Assembly (NCBI RefSeq): GCF_004804315.1 | Contig: NZ_SRXX01000011.1 | Span: forward strand, 62,001 to 126,000 | DNA from: Flagellimonas onchidii | Lineage (GTDB): Bacteria > Bacteroidota > Bacteroidia > Flavobacteriales > Flavobacteriaceae | Direction: 5' to 3' | Length of the DNA stretch: 64,000 nucleotides | In this document: positions 1 to 8,928 of the stretch, piece after piece | How the letters are laid out: every line of letters starts with the position of its first letter | How positions within the stretch are numbered: position 1 is the stretch's first letter | Notes under the pieces: generated by a model | What the model was told of the DNA's origin: nothing | The model's input: the letters and a program-made list of their open reading frames with translations, nothing else | Databases searched by the model: none | Program-made: the position numbers and the translations under genes

Positions 1-246
1 ACCTTGATTTACTTCTGCACTGGTCTCCTCGCCTGTAATCTCAACATATAGCCCAAAATCCACCTTACCACGCACCAAAACATCTGCTATCATTTTGCGA
101 AGCTCCAGTTCTTTCTCTCTATAGAATTGTGGGATTCTGGCATTAATATCCAGATTTTTACTGTTCAGCGATTTAAGCTCAATGGTGATTTTTTTGGAAG
201 GAAGCTGTACAACATGCTTTCCAAATCCGGTCATGGATTGAATCAT
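1..246 (-). CDS. YicC/YloC-family endoribonuclease, N-terminal part
   Basis: The first 82 codons of a leftward gene that runs off the window start. The protein opens with MIQSMTGFGK followed by an IELKSLNSKNLD stretch, the hallmark N-terminus of the YicC/YloC family; E. coli YicC is an endoribonuclease acting in RNA turnover. The ATG at 246 gives the conserved N-terminus directly, so the start is secure. The C-terminal half is outside the window, so catalytic residues cannot be checked. The 86 bases between it and the next gene hold nothing recognisable. Confidence 0.85.
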   Translation of the reverse strand, partial: MIQSMTGFGKHVVQLPSKKITIELKSLNSKNLDINARIPQFYREKELELRKMIADVLVRGKVDFGLYVEITGEETSAEVNQG

Positions 247-332
247 ATGGGATGATTAAATTTTGGCAAAGGTAACCAAAAATGGAGTTAGGCATGTCTC
301 AACGAAAAGCCTGTATTCCTGTTAACAACTTT

Positions 333-1091
333 CTATTTTAACTCTCTTACCCAGATATTTCTGAAGCTTACCCTACTGTTATCCCTATGGTCCTGCAACA
401 TTAACGGAGCCTTTCCATGTGCCTCATATTTAGGCCAACCTATGTATTCAATAGTGCCCTCAATCTCAAAGTGATCCTGAATCAACACACCGTTGTGCAA
501 TATTGTAATCGTAGCGGGTTTAACAATATTTCCTCCTCTGCTGAATTCCGGGGCGTGAAAAATAATGTCGTAAGCATTCCATTCACCTGTGGGTGAAGAT
601 GCCATTGCCAAAGGAATTCCTTGCTTATACAATGCTCCAACCTGACCGTTTACATAGGTGGGGTTGTCGTTATTGTCCAACACCTGGACTTCATATCTTT
701 TTTGGATAAAAACCCCGCTGTTGGCCCTTTGTTGCCCTTTGTTCAGGACTTTTTGGGGGGATTTCCATTCCAAGTGCAACTGCATGCTACCAAAATTTTG
801 TTTGGTTTGTATATTCCCAGTCTTGTTGCCAACAGTCATACTACCATCTTTGTTCAAATGCCATTTAACAGCTGTACTATCAGCAGTAGTTATCCACTGA
901 TCAAAGTTACTCCCATCAAATAATATGATTGCATCACTAGGTGGGGCTCCATTTTGCCCTGGAATTACCCGAGGTGGAACTGGTTTATAGATTTCTGTTG
1001 CTTCGGGGTTGGTTGGTCCCTTTTTTTGACCAAATGCAAAGCCAATCATTAAAGTAAATACTCCAAAAAGAGCACTTCGGCGTTTCATCAT
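333..1091 (-). CDS. DUF1080 protein (3-keto-disaccharide hydrolase / ketoglycoside lyase family), exported
   Basis: A 252-residue protein with an N-terminal signal peptide (basic start, then a FGVFTLMIGFAFG core ending near residue 22), so probably periplasmic. The rest is one DUF1080 (PF06439) jelly-roll domain with the usual ILFDGSNFDQW opening, a GGNIVKPATI segment and a closing VSFRNIWVREL strand. Family members cleave 3-keto-glycosides or 3-keto-disaccharides; the exact chemistry (hydrolysis or elimination) cannot be read from sequence. Its start lies one base from the upstream DUF1080 gene, so both are in one leftward unit with the TIM-barrel isomerase. Two adjacent ATGs (1091, 1088) are equally plausible starts. 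Confidence 0.85.
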   Translation of the reverse strand: MMKRRSALFGVFTLMIGFAFGQKKGPTNPEATEIYKPVPPRVIPGQNGAPPSDAIILFDGSNFDQWITTADSTAVKWHLNKDGSMTVGNKTGNIQTKQNFGSMQLHLEWKSPQKVLNKGQQRANSGVFIQKRYEVQVLDNNDNPTYVNGQVGALYKQGIPLAMASSPTGEWNAYDIIFHAPEFSRGGNIVKPATITILHNGVLIQDHFEIEGTIEYIGWPKYEAHGKAPLMLQDHRDNSRVSFRNIWVRELK

Positions 1092-1092
1092 A

Positions 1093-1845
1093 TTATAGCT
1101 CCTTAATCTTTACATTTCTATATCCAATAACCAAAGGTTCTCCGTGATCTTGAAATGCAATCTTCCCTGTTCTCGACGTTCCGAAACCTTCCCAAGTAGC
1201 AAATTTGGAGTTGGAAACCATAGTGTCCCAAGCTTCTCCATTAACCGGAAATTCAACAATCTTCACATCATTTAAAACCACACTACCCTGATTGGTATCA
1301 TGATTTATGGTAATTAGATAATGGTTCCACTCACCAACTGGCTTAACCACATCTTGGGACGGGGAAACCATATCATACAACGCACCTGCCCTATGACTTG
1401 TGCCATTCTTGGCATCTGGGTGGTCCACATTGTCCAATACTTGAATCTCTGGACCTGTTTGATAGGGTTCTTTGTATTTATCCCCTTCTTGTACACCCCA
1501 CATGATTCCACTGTTTGCTCCACTGGACACCATCCATTCTACAGAAAGCACAAAATTGGTATATTCTTTATCTGTAACTATGTTAAACCGCTTTCCTTCT
1601 TCCTTATGTTTTGGTTTTAAAAGCATGGCTCCGTCTTCAAGTTTCCAACCATCGGTTATTTCCATGCCAGAAAAAATATGCCAGCCATCAAAAGAAGTTC
1701 CGTCAAACAAAACCGTCCATTCACCATCCTGTTCCTCCGTTTGAGTCTCCATTTCTTGTGTAATTTCCTCTTTTGACTCTTCTTTTGGTTTGTCCTTGCA
1801 AGCAAACATCACAGCAAAAGCTGTCAATAAAACTAACTTTTTCAT
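1093..1845 (-). CDS. DUF1080 lipoprotein (3-ketoglycoside-cleaving family)
   Basis: A 250-residue lipoprotein: MKKLVLLTAFAVMFAC is a signal peptide with a lipobox ending at Cys16, followed by an acidic linker of about 25 residues. The DUF1080 domain begins at WTVLFDGTSFDGWH (near residue 43) and ends with GYRNVKIKEL. It shares a fold but little close identity with its downstream neighbour, so the two probably handle different anomers or different steps. The lipobox suggests an outer-membrane or periplasm-facing anchor, whereas the neighbour looks soluble. The start overlaps the stop of the isomerase gene by four bases (ATGA), which indicates translational coupling. Confidence 0.85.
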   Translation of the reverse strand: MKKLVLLTAFAVMFACKDKPKEESKEEITQEMETQTEEQDGEWTVLFDGTSFDGWHIFSGMEITDGWKLEDGAMLLKPKHKEEGKRFNIVTDKEYTNFVLSVEWMVSSGANSGIMWGVQEGDKYKEPYQTGPEIQVLDNVDHPDAKNGTSHRAGALYDMVSPSQDVVKPVGEWNHYLITINHDTNQGSVVLNDVKIVEFPVNGEAWDTMVSNSKFATWEGFGTSRTGKIAFQDHGEPLVIGYRNVKIKEL

Positions 1846-2894
1846 AATCCCAGTATTTTTTTAAGTTTTTCTGTATCTGTCTCGGCTCCAGCAAAATCAT
1901 CAAAGGTTTTGGTGGTAGCCTCTATAATATGATCTTGAATGAACTTGGCGCCTTCCCTAGCACCTTGTTCCGGGCTTTTTATGCAACACTCCCATTCCAT
2001 AACGGCCCAAACATCACACCCATATTGTGTTAATTTGGAGAAAATGGTCTTAAAATCAATCTGTCCATCCCCTAAAGAACGATAACGTCCAGCCCGGTCC
2101 CCCCAATCGTTATATCCGCCAAAGGCTCCTTTCTTTCCTGTTGGGTTAAACTCGGAGTCTTTAACGTGAAATGATTTGATGAACTCGTGATAATGATCAA
2201 TGTAAGTAATATAATCCAATTGTTGGAGCACAAAATGGCTAGGATCATATAGAATATTCACCCTTTTATGATTACCCGTGGCTTCCAAAAAGCGCTCAAA
2301 AGTATCCCCATCGTGTAAATCTTCCCCTGGGTGAATCTCATAGCATACATCTACCCCTTCTTTATCAAAATGATTTAGAATGGGCATCCATCTTTTGGCC
2401 AATTCCTCAAATCCCATTTCTACCAACCCCGGAGGCCTTTGAGGCCAAGGATGCCATGTATGCCAAAGTAATGCTCCAGAAAAAGTGGCATGGGCCTTTA
2501 TCCCCAATCTTCTACTTGCTGTTGCTGCTTTTTTTACCGTTTCAATCGCCCACTCCGTTCTAGCTTTTGGGTTGTTTTTTACTGCATCAGGCGCAAAATT
2601 ATCGAACATAATGTCATAGGCCGGATGCACCGCCACCAACTGACCTTGCAAATGGGTAGAAAGTTCGGTTATCTCCAACCCGTAGGAATTGATTTTCCCC
2701 TTTAACTCATCACAGTAATCCTGACTTTCTGCAGCTTTATCCAAATCTATAAGAAATGATTCCCAAGTAGGAATTTGAATTCCCTTATATCCCAGTCCCG
2801 AAGCCCATTTGCACAATCCATCAAGTGAATTGAAAGGAGGTTGACTATCTACAAATTGGGCAAGAAATACCGCGGGTCCTTTAATTGTCTTCAT
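1842..2894 (-). CDS. Sugar phosphate isomerase/epimerase (AP-endonuclease-2-like TIM barrel), cytosolic
   Basis: A 350-residue protein without a signal peptide. It shows the metal-binding pattern of the xylose-isomerase-like TIM barrel family (PF01261): CYEIHPGED, NILYDPSHF, SFHVKDSEF and AVMEWEC supply the Glu/Asp/His ligands. Family members isomerise or epimerise sugars, inositols or keto-sugars. As first gene of a coupled unit with two DUF1080 genes it probably processes the keto-sugar released by them; that substrate is inferred from context. It is the promoter-proximal gene; the 256 bases upstream are AT-rich and shared with the divergent ASCH gene. Confidence 0.8.
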   Translation of the reverse strand: MKTIKGPAVFLAQFVDSQPPFNSLDGLCKWASGLGYKGIQIPTWESFLIDLDKAAESQDYCDELKGKINSYGLEITELSTHLQGQLVAVHPAYDIMFDNFAPDAVKNNPKARTEWAIETVKKAATASRRLGIKAHATFSGALLWHTWHPWPQRPPGLVEMGFEELAKRWMPILNHFDKEGVDVCYEIHPGEDLHDGDTFERFLEATGNHKRVNILYDPSHFVLQQLDYITYIDHYHEFIKSFHVKDSEFNPTGKKGAFGGYNDWGDRAGRYRSLGDGQIDFKTIFSKLTQYGCDVWAVMEWECCIKSPEQGAREGAKFIQDHIIEATTKTFDDFAGAETDTEKLKKILGL

Positions 2895-3150
2895 TTAAAC
2901 CAAATTTTAAGATTTGACAAATCCCTAAGGTTTTAGGATTTATCTCCTATATTTAAGAAAAATATTAAGATGTTTTTAGTTTCCTTATGGAAAGACATAA
3001 ATATAGGGATAAGCTAACAATTAAAACAGCACATTAATAAAGGAAAATGTTGTTTATACTGTTATTATTAAGTGTTACCTTAAATATTGCACCTACTAAA
3101 AAAGTTGCTTTAATTTTATGATTCTACATCAATTTTCTTAAATACCTACT

Positions 3151-3615
3151 ATGGAAAATGCTTCTGCACGAAATTTATGGGGTGATTTTTTGGATGCCCA
3201 TCTAGAATTTGCCTCCGAAGATGCACCCAAAGTGATTCACTTCTGCGACAATGAAAAGGACGCTGATACCTGTGTGAAATTGGTCTGCAAAGATGTGAAG
3301 CGAGCTACCTCGCATTCTCTTTTGGGCATTCAACTCAGGAAAGAACCCATGCCAAAAATTGGAGATTTTGCGGTGGTTACGGACTGGTCTGGGAAAGCGC
3401 AATGTGTTATTCGAACGACTTCGGTAAAACTGGTTCCCTATTTTGCCATTAACTCGGAACATGCACGGTTGGAAGGCGAAGGAGATAAAAGTTTGGATTA
3501 TTGGAAAAAGACTCATTGGGATTATTATACCCGTGAACTTTCCGAATTTGAAAGAATACCTAGGGACAGTATGATTGTGGTCTTTGAGCAATTTGAAAAA
3601 GTCTTTCAAAGATAA
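3151..3615 (+). CDS. ASCH domain protein
   Basis: A 154-residue cytosolic protein of the ASCH family (PF04266), a PUA-like fold linked to RNA binding or RNA-modification hydrolase activity. Visible features are the WGDFLDAH start, the KRATSHSLLG loop, a GDFAVVTDWSGKAQCVIRT beta hairpin and the DYWKKTHWDYYTRE stretch typical of the longer bacterial ASCH proteins. It is a single gene, divergent from the isomerase unit and convergent with the Gfo/Idh/MocA gene, and has no obvious link to the surrounding sugar genes. Its substrate is unknown. Confidence 0.8.
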   Translation: MENASARNLWGDFLDAHLEFASEDAPKVIHFCDNEKDADTCVKLVCKDVKRATSHSLLGIQLRKEPMPKIGDFAVVTDWSGKAQCVIRTTSVKLVPYFAINSEHARLEGEGDKSLDYWKKTHWDYYTRELSEFERIPRDSMIVVFEQFEKVFQR

Positions 3616-3666
3616 TGGCCGCTAAAAGCGGCCATTCAACAGTATTTTAATGGATTGGATTTCTAA

Positions 3667-4803
3667 CTAGTCCAAATCTACCCATACGTTTCCATTTTTA
3701 TGGGAAGCAACCGTACTTTCAATAAAGTTCATACCTCTTACGCCATCTTCCATCGTTGGAAACTCTCCGTCATTATATTCCTCTCCACGAATCGCTCTTG
3801 CAGCACCTAGATAAATATTGGCCATGGAATCAAAAATACCTTCTGGATGCCCTGCCGGTATCTTCGATGCTTTCAAGGATAACTCCGAGTTATAGGCATG
3901 TCCGGGCTTGTATACCTGTAATGGTTCGGTATCACTCATTTTGTACAAGAAATTTGGCTTTTCCTGCTCCCATCTAAAAGCTCCCTTCTCACCATAAATA
4001 GCAATGGCCAGTCCGTTTTCTTCTCCTGTGGCAACTTGACTTGCCCTTACCACTCCTTTTACATGTTTGTCCATTCGGATTAAAACGGTTCCATCTACAT
4101 CCATCAGATTGTCATCATAGAGATAATTGAAGTCACATAACACCGACTTAATTTTTAATCCCGTAGTATATTCAATCAAGTTGGATGCATGAACACCAAT
4201 ATCTCCAATACATGAGCTTATTCCCGCTTTTTTAGGGTCTAACCTCCAGACCGTTGAGCGCTTTTCTTGATCGTGGATAACCGTATTTATCCAGCCTTGA
4301 TAATACCTTGCATCCACCTTATGGATTTTCCCCAATGCACCCGCTTTTATCATTTCCCTCATCTGGCGCACCATGGGATATCCGGTGTAGGTATGTGTCA
4401 ATGCGAATACTTTCCCTGATTTTTCATGGGCCTCCTGTAACGCTTTGGCTTCTTCGTAGTTCATGGTCATCGGCTTTTCACAAATGACGTGAAATCCATT
4501 TTCCAATAGTTTCTTGGCCATAGGATAGTGTAAAAAGTTCGGTGTCAGCACCGAACATACCTGAATGCGCTCATCCTCTGGAAGTTTCAGTTCTTCTTCA
4601 ACTAAGGTGTCAAAATCCTTGTAGATTCTATTGGTTGGAACATCAATCTCCTTGGCGAATGCCAGATTCTGTTCGTAATCGGGATTGAATACGGCACCTA
4701 CTATTTCATAATTGTCATTAATAAAAGAGGCTACCCTATGCAACACTCCTATGAGGGAATCTCCTCCACCTCCAATAATTCCAAGTCTAATTTTCTTTGG
4801 CAT
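3667..4803 (-). CDS. Gfo/Idh/MocA-family oxidoreductase, cytosolic
   Basis: A 378-residue NAD(P)-dependent dehydrogenase. The N-terminal Rossmann fold starts at RLGIIGGGGDS (glycine-rich loop), followed by the family signature HVICEKPMTMN (near residue 111, catalytic Lys of the EKP motif). The C-terminal alpha/beta domain ends in the NFIESTVASHKNG stretch. There is no export signal, unlike the homologue at 29487-30911. It is last in the five-gene leftward unit that begins with the TIM-barrel lipoprotein and includes two transporters. In this context it likely reduces an imported 3-keto-sugar, but this substrate is inferred. Confidence 0.85.
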   Translation of the reverse strand: MPKKIRLGIIGGGGDSLIGVLHRVASFINDNYEIVGAVFNPDYEQNLAFAKEIDVPTNRIYKDFDTLVEEELKLPEDERIQVCSVLTPNFLHYPMAKKLLENGFHVICEKPMTMNYEEAKALQEAHEKSGKVFALTHTYTGYPMVRQMREMIKAGALGKIHKVDARYYQGWINTVIHDQEKRSTVWRLDPKKAGISSCIGDIGVHASNLIEYTTGLKIKSVLCDFNYLYDDNLMDVDGTVLIRMDKHVKGVVRASQVATGEENGLAIAIYGEKGAFRWEQEKPNFLYKMSDTEPLQVYKPGHAYNSELSLKASKIPAGHPEGIFDSMANIYLGAARAIRGEEYNDGEFPTMEDGVRGMNFIESTVASHKNGNVWVDLD

Positions 4804-4829
4804 GTTTAAGATAATTTATTGTATCATTT

Positions 4830-6062
4830 TTATGAATCAGAACCGTGAGTTTGCGGAACACGACGTTCTTCTAATTTTTTACGCATGAAAAACAAGATAC
4901 CATACAAAACAACTAAAGTCAAAGGGAAAAACACCATATAACTTAATGTTGTTTTGCCTGCTACTATTTCAGCAACATCCGCCGAAGCTCCAGAAGCAAT
5001 GGCTGCCTCTCTCCCCTTATCTAACCAAGAGCCTATTACTGGTTGCCATATTCCCGTTGCAAACATTCCTGCACCACCAACCAAAGACATACCCAACGCT
5101 CCAGTTTTCGGCAAATATTCTGACACAAAACCAATAGTTGTGGGCCAAAAATAACATACTCCTAGTGCAAAAAGTACCGCGGAAACATAAATCATCGGGC
5201 CATCCATTACACTTAAAGAATAAATGGCTATTGTAGTAACAATGGAAGACATAAAAAGAACGCCGATTGGATTTAATTTATGCACCAACGGCCCCGCAAA
5301 ATATCTTCCTAATGCCATTATACCGGTAACCATTGCCAAAATGAGCATTGGCTGAACTCCTGAACCTCCCAATATTTTCTCAACCCATTGCTGCACTCCT
5401 AATTCCGATGTTGCGGACAAGGTCATGCACAAAGCAATAAAAATGAATAAAGGATTGATCAATGATTTAATATTAACGGAAGTATCTGTCTCAATGTGTT
5501 GACTTTCTGGAAATTCTTGTTTGAAGAACAAATACCCATAAATCAGTGTTGGTATTAGCATAATTGCAATTTGCAACTGCCATCCCAAACCAAAATCGGT
5601 CATGAATTCGGAAATCAAGGCGCCAATTACAATCCCTCCAGGAAACCAAACATGAAACTTATTCAGCATCGTGGTTCTGTTTTTCGTGTACATATCAGCT
5701 ATCAATGGGTTACAGGCAGCTTCTACCGACCCATTAGCAAAACCAATCAAAAAAGACGACACCAAAAGGGTAACGAACCCACCGGCAAATATGGTCATTA
5801 CCAATCCTACCAAGTGAGATACGAACGCCAGTATCATTAGCTTTCTAGCACCTAGTTTATTATATAAGAGACCTCCAAAAATTGTTGCCAATGGAAAACC
5901 CCAAAATGCCATACTGTTAACCCATCCCAACTGTGTATCATTAAGGTTAAACTGAATTCCCAGGTCTGCTAAAATTCCCGCACGAATAGCAAAAGTCATC
6001 GCGGTTACGACTAAAGCTATACAGGCTGCAACAAATAGTTGCTTCTTGTTTACATTTTCCAT
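4830..6062 (-). CDS. MFS transporter (sugar-type)
   Basis: A 410-residue major facilitator with about twelve hydrophobic segments. The loop after TM2 carries the MFS signature as GGLLYNKLGARKLM, and a second copy in the C-terminal half reads AGPLVHKLNPIG. The protein has a short charged tail. It lies between the oxidoreductase gene and a NupG-like transporter in the same unit, with 21-26 base gaps. The role as uptake permease for a sugar or keto-sugar is inferred from context; no residues tell the substrate. Confidence 0.8.
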   Translation of the reverse strand: MENVNKKQLFVAACIALVVTAMTFAIRAGILADLGIQFNLNDTQLGWVNSMAFWGFPLATIFGGLLYNKLGARKLMILAFVSHLVGLVMTIFAGGFVTLLVSSFLIGFANGSVEAACNPLIADMYTKNRTTMLNKFHVWFPGGIVIGALISEFMTDFGLGWQLQIAIMLIPTLIYGYLFFKQEFPESQHIETDTSVNIKSLINPLFIFIALCMTLSATSELGVQQWVEKILGGSGVQPMLILAMVTGIMALGRYFAGPLVHKLNPIGVLFMSSIVTTIAIYSLSVMDGPMIYVSAVLFALGVCYFWPTTIGFVSEYLPKTGALGMSLVGGAGMFATGIWQPVIGSWLDKGREAAIASGASADVAEIVAGKTTLSYMVFFPLTLVVLYGILFFMRKKLEERRVPQTHGSDS

Positions 6063-6083
6063 GTGATGTTAATTTGGTTGGTT

Positions 6084-7313
6084 TTAGGATTTATATTCTA
6101 TTTTTTCGTTTTTGAACAAAAGGGCAAAGATGATAAATACTACTAGGGCAAATGTGGCCGGATACACCCAAACCTTCTCCCAAAGCGCCGTGCCATCAAC
6201 TTGTATATATTCATCGTATATCATTCCTGCTACCCAAAAGCCAATAAGCATGCCCACGCCGTATGTGGCCAATGTTATCAAACCTTGAGCGGCACTCTTA
6301 TATCTCTCCCCAGCCTTTGAGTCGGTGTATATTTGACCTGATACAAAGAAAAAGTCGTAGCAGATTCCGTGCAAAGCGATGCCAAGGACAAGCATAAAGA
6401 ACAGTTCTCCTGAATCACCAAAACTGAACAATAGATATCTTACCGTCCATGCCAACATTCCGACCAATATGGTTTTTTTGAATCCGTATTTCTTGAAGAA
6501 AAATGGCAACAACAGCATAAAGAAAATCTCGGAAAACTGACCAAGAGATGCCCAAGCGGTCGAATTCTCAACATTGGATTCCGTTAAGAAGGTTCCTATG
6601 TGCTGGTAATAAAATGCCAAGGGAATACAGATTAAAATGGAGGATACGAAAAACACCAAAAAGTTCCTGTCCTTTAAAAGTTGCAAAGCATCCAAGCCCA
6701 ATAGCTGAACTATGCTCCGTTTTTCATCCTTAGCCACCGTTGGAGGTGTTTTTGGTAATGTAAAACTGAAAAAACCTAAAACGGCAGATGCAATAGCCAC
6801 CATCAAAAAGGTGTTTTTAAGAAAGCCCGCCTCAATATTTTCGATAGCATCCCATTTGAAGGCCAAACTAATGATCCAGCCAGCTAAAATCCAACCTGCA
6901 GTTCCAAACACGCGAACCAAAGGGAATTCTTTGGAAGGGTTTTTCATTTGATTGAAAGCCACCGAGTTCACAAGCGCCAAAGTAGGCATGTATAAAATCA
7001 TATATCCCAGTACATAGGGATAAAATACAGCAAAGTTGTCCGAGCCATACATTAAATACATTAAAACTGCACCCACCAAATGTAGCACGCCCAAAATACG
7101 TTCTGCGTTAAAAAAACGGTCAGCAATCAGCCCGATAATAAAAGGTGCGATAATCGCACCCCATGATTGAGTTGAATATGCCATGGCCGTTTCTGCGCCA
7201 GATGCATTCAAATTATTCCCTAAAAAGGGGCCCAAGGTCACAAACCACCCGCCCCAAATGAAGAATTCTAAAAACATCATCAATGACAGTTGGAACTTTA
7301 CTTTTGAACTCAT
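6084..7313 (-). CDS. NupG/nucleoside:H+ symporter-like MFS transporter
   Basis: A 409-residue membrane protein of the nucleoside:H+ symporter branch of the MFS (NupG/XapB-like). It begins with the family-typical MMFLEFFIWGGWFVTLG helix, followed by SWGAIIAPFIIGLIADRFF and an EFPLVRVFGTAGWI segment. Despite the family name, members found in Bacteroidota sugar loci are often associated with carbohydrate genes. The two unlike MFS permeases next to each other suggest two substrates, for example a glycoside and the released keto-sugar, or a sugar and its aglycone. This division is speculative. Confidence 0.8.
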   Translation of the reverse strand: MSSKVKFQLSLMMFLEFFIWGGWFVTLGPFLGNNLNASGAETAMAYSTQSWGAIIAPFIIGLIADRFFNAERILGVLHLVGAVLMYLMYGSDNFAVFYPYVLGYMILYMPTLALVNSVAFNQMKNPSKEFPLVRVFGTAGWILAGWIISLAFKWDAIENIEAGFLKNTFLMVAIASAVLGFFSFTLPKTPPTVAKDEKRSIVQLLGLDALQLLKDRNFLVFFVSSILICIPLAFYYQHIGTFLTESNVENSTAWASLGQFSEIFFMLLLPFFFKKYGFKKTILVGMLAWTVRYLLFSFGDSGELFFMLVLGIALHGICYDFFFVSGQIYTDSKAGERYKSAAQGLITLATYGVGMLIGFWVAGMIYDEYIQVDGTALWEKVWVYPATFALVVFIIFALLFKNEKIEYKS

Positions 7314-7325
7314 GAATTGTGGGTT

Positions 7326-7769
7326 TTATCTTTTGTAAAAAATATAGTCAAGAGGTTCTGGTTCAATTCCATTTTGTCTGTAATCCATCAAAATTTGTCC
7401 TCTATGATGCGTGGAATGGTTTACGATATGAAAAAGGATATCCTTTAGTTCATTGGCGAACATCCGTCCCTTGCTGTTTTCATAATCTATTCTATTATTG
7501 AAATCGTCGGTATTGGTAATGATCTCAAAAGTAGTTCGTTGGTTCTCATAATGAATATCTCCCCAGCTTTCAACAGCATGTTTCTGCCAAACACCATATT
7601 CGGAAGGCTTCCCAACGATTCGATTGTTCCAGATATGATGGGCATTCAATATGTGACTAAAAAGCTTGATGCACTTTTCTGGAACTGCATCCATACTCGT
7701 ACATTGCTCAATGAGCTTTTTGTTACAATAAAAATTGTAGTCAAATAGTTGGTTAAATAATGCCTTCAT
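7326..7769 (-). CDS. DinB-family metal-dependent four-helix bundle protein
   Basis: A 147-residue DinB/YfiT-like protein. Candidate metal ligands are in the first helix pair (SHILNAHHIWN, His39 and the His44/45 pair) and in the late HIVNHSTHHRGQI helix, which matches the three-histidine arrangement of the family. It lies 12 bases upstream of the NupG-like gene and is in the same unit. DinB-fold proteins include thiol-dependent transferases, isomerases and metal hydrolases; its link to sugar metabolism is not established and could be accidental co-transcription. Confidence 0.8.
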   Translation of the reverse strand: MKALFNQLFDYNFYCNKKLIEQCTSMDAVPEKCIKLFSHILNAHHIWNNRIVGKPSEYGVWQKHAVESWGDIHYENQRTTFEIITNTDDFNNRIDYENSKGRMFANELKDILFHIVNHSTHHRGQILMDYRQNGIEPEPLDYIFYKR

Positions 7770-7799
7770 ATCCTTATGAGCTTAGAAAAGTAAGGTCTT

Positions 7800-8786
7800 T
7801 TATACTTGCTTCCCAGCTTTGATCAACAAATCTCTCGTTGCTATAATGCCTTCCTCTTCACTCATTCCGCTTCCCTCATATTCCACTCCAATGTATCCTT
7901 TATATCCTGCATCCTTAACAATTTTCAACATTTTGACATAATCTGAATGGATTTCATTGCCTTCTTCATCGAAATCATGAGATTTAGCACTTACTGCTTT
8001 GGCATAAGGCATTAGCTCTACCATCCCTTTATATCTGTCATACCAATCGTCGCATTCGGGCCATTCTGCCCATTTCATACAGAAGTTTCCAAAGTCGGGC
8101 AGTGTTCCGCAATTATCCATGTTTACCTCCTTCATTACATTGGCCAACATGGCTCCGTTAGAAGAAAATCCACCATGGTTTTCAACTGTAATGTTGATGT
8201 TTTTTGGTTTGGCATAGGTAGCCAATTGCGTTAGACCATCAATAGATGCACTTGTCCATTCCTCCGCATCCTCGGAACCGTTTAGGTTTACCCTGATCGT
8301 ATGGCATCCCATTGCCGCGGCTGCATCTACCCACTTATGATGGTTTTCTACTGCCTCTTTGCGTTTAGCGGCGTCTGGGGTGGCCAAATCGCCTTGTCCA
8401 TCAATCATGATAAGCACATTTTCCATACCATGCTTTTCCGCCTCAGCATTACTTTTGTCAACAAATGCTTTCATCGCAGCCTCGGAAAAATTGTCCTTTT
8501 CCAATTCCTTATAATATAGGCCACTTACGTACTCCAGACCTGTAAATCCCCAAGCCTTTGCTTTTTCGGCAAAAGTATAGGGGTCAAGACCCTCATTTCT
8601 TATCATTCTGTGCATGGACCACTGGGCTAGAGATAGCTCAAAGAAAGGGGTCGTAGCCTCCTCTTCCACAATTTCGACAATTTCTTCTTCTGATTTCTTT
8701 TTGGCTTGTTTACATGCATATCCTCCAAAAGCTGTAATGGCTAAACCAACCTTCACGGAATTGGCTACAAATTTTCTTCTTTTCAT
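7800..8786 (-). CDS. TIM-barrel sugar isomerase/epimerase (hydroxypyruvate isomerase-like), exported lipoprotein
   Basis: A 328-residue protein. The N-terminus starts MKRRKFVANSV, a twin-arginine-like motif, and ends in FGGYAC, a lipobox-like site at about residue 25, followed by a long Glu/Lys linker. The catalytic barrel starts around ELSLAQWSMHRM and has metal-binding motifs TVENHGG, GTLPDFGNF and GYIGVEYEG of the PF01261 family. This is therefore an extracytoplasmic counterpart of the cytosolic isomerase at 1842-2894. It is the first gene of the five-gene leftward unit and is divergent from the GMC dehydrogenase. Confidence 0.8.
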   Translation of the reverse strand: MKRRKFVANSVKVGLAITAFGGYACKQAKKKSEEEIVEIVEEEATTPFFELSLAQWSMHRMIRNEGLDPYTFAEKAKAWGFTGLEYVSGLYYKELEKDNFSEAAMKAFVDKSNAEAEKHGMENVLIMIDGQGDLATPDAAKRKEAVENHHKWVDAAAAMGCHTIRVNLNGSEDAEEWTSASIDGLTQLATYAKPKNINITVENHGGFSSNGAMLANVMKEVNMDNCGTLPDFGNFCMKWAEWPECDDWYDRYKGMVELMPYAKAVSAKSHDFDEEGNEIHSDYVKMLKIVKDAGYKGYIGVEYEGSGMSEEEGIIATRDLLIKAGKQV

Positions 8787-8928
8787 GATTGTTATTTTGT
8801 AATGCTGATTATTAAAAGATTAGTATTTACTACAACGTTATAGTGTTAATTTCCCAATAAACATGGGGTTTAAATGTAGAAAATTAATTTAAGATTTAAT
8901 ACATTTAGAAATTAAACAATCCAAATAA
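8787..8928. promoter_or_regulatory. Divergent promoter region of the sugar locus
   Basis: This 142-base AT-rich gap separates the leftward five-gene unit from the rightward GMC dehydrogenase pair, so both must be transcribed from here. On the + strand TACATTTA at 8899-8906 differs by one base from the Bacteroidota -7 box TAnnTTTG and lies about 20 bases ahead of the GMC start. No operator palindrome stands out. Confidence 0.4.

Noticed and set aside
7326..7769. DinB-family protein as part of the sugar pathway
   Set aside because: It is in the transcription unit, but nothing in the sequence ties its metal site to sugar chemistry; I left its role open.
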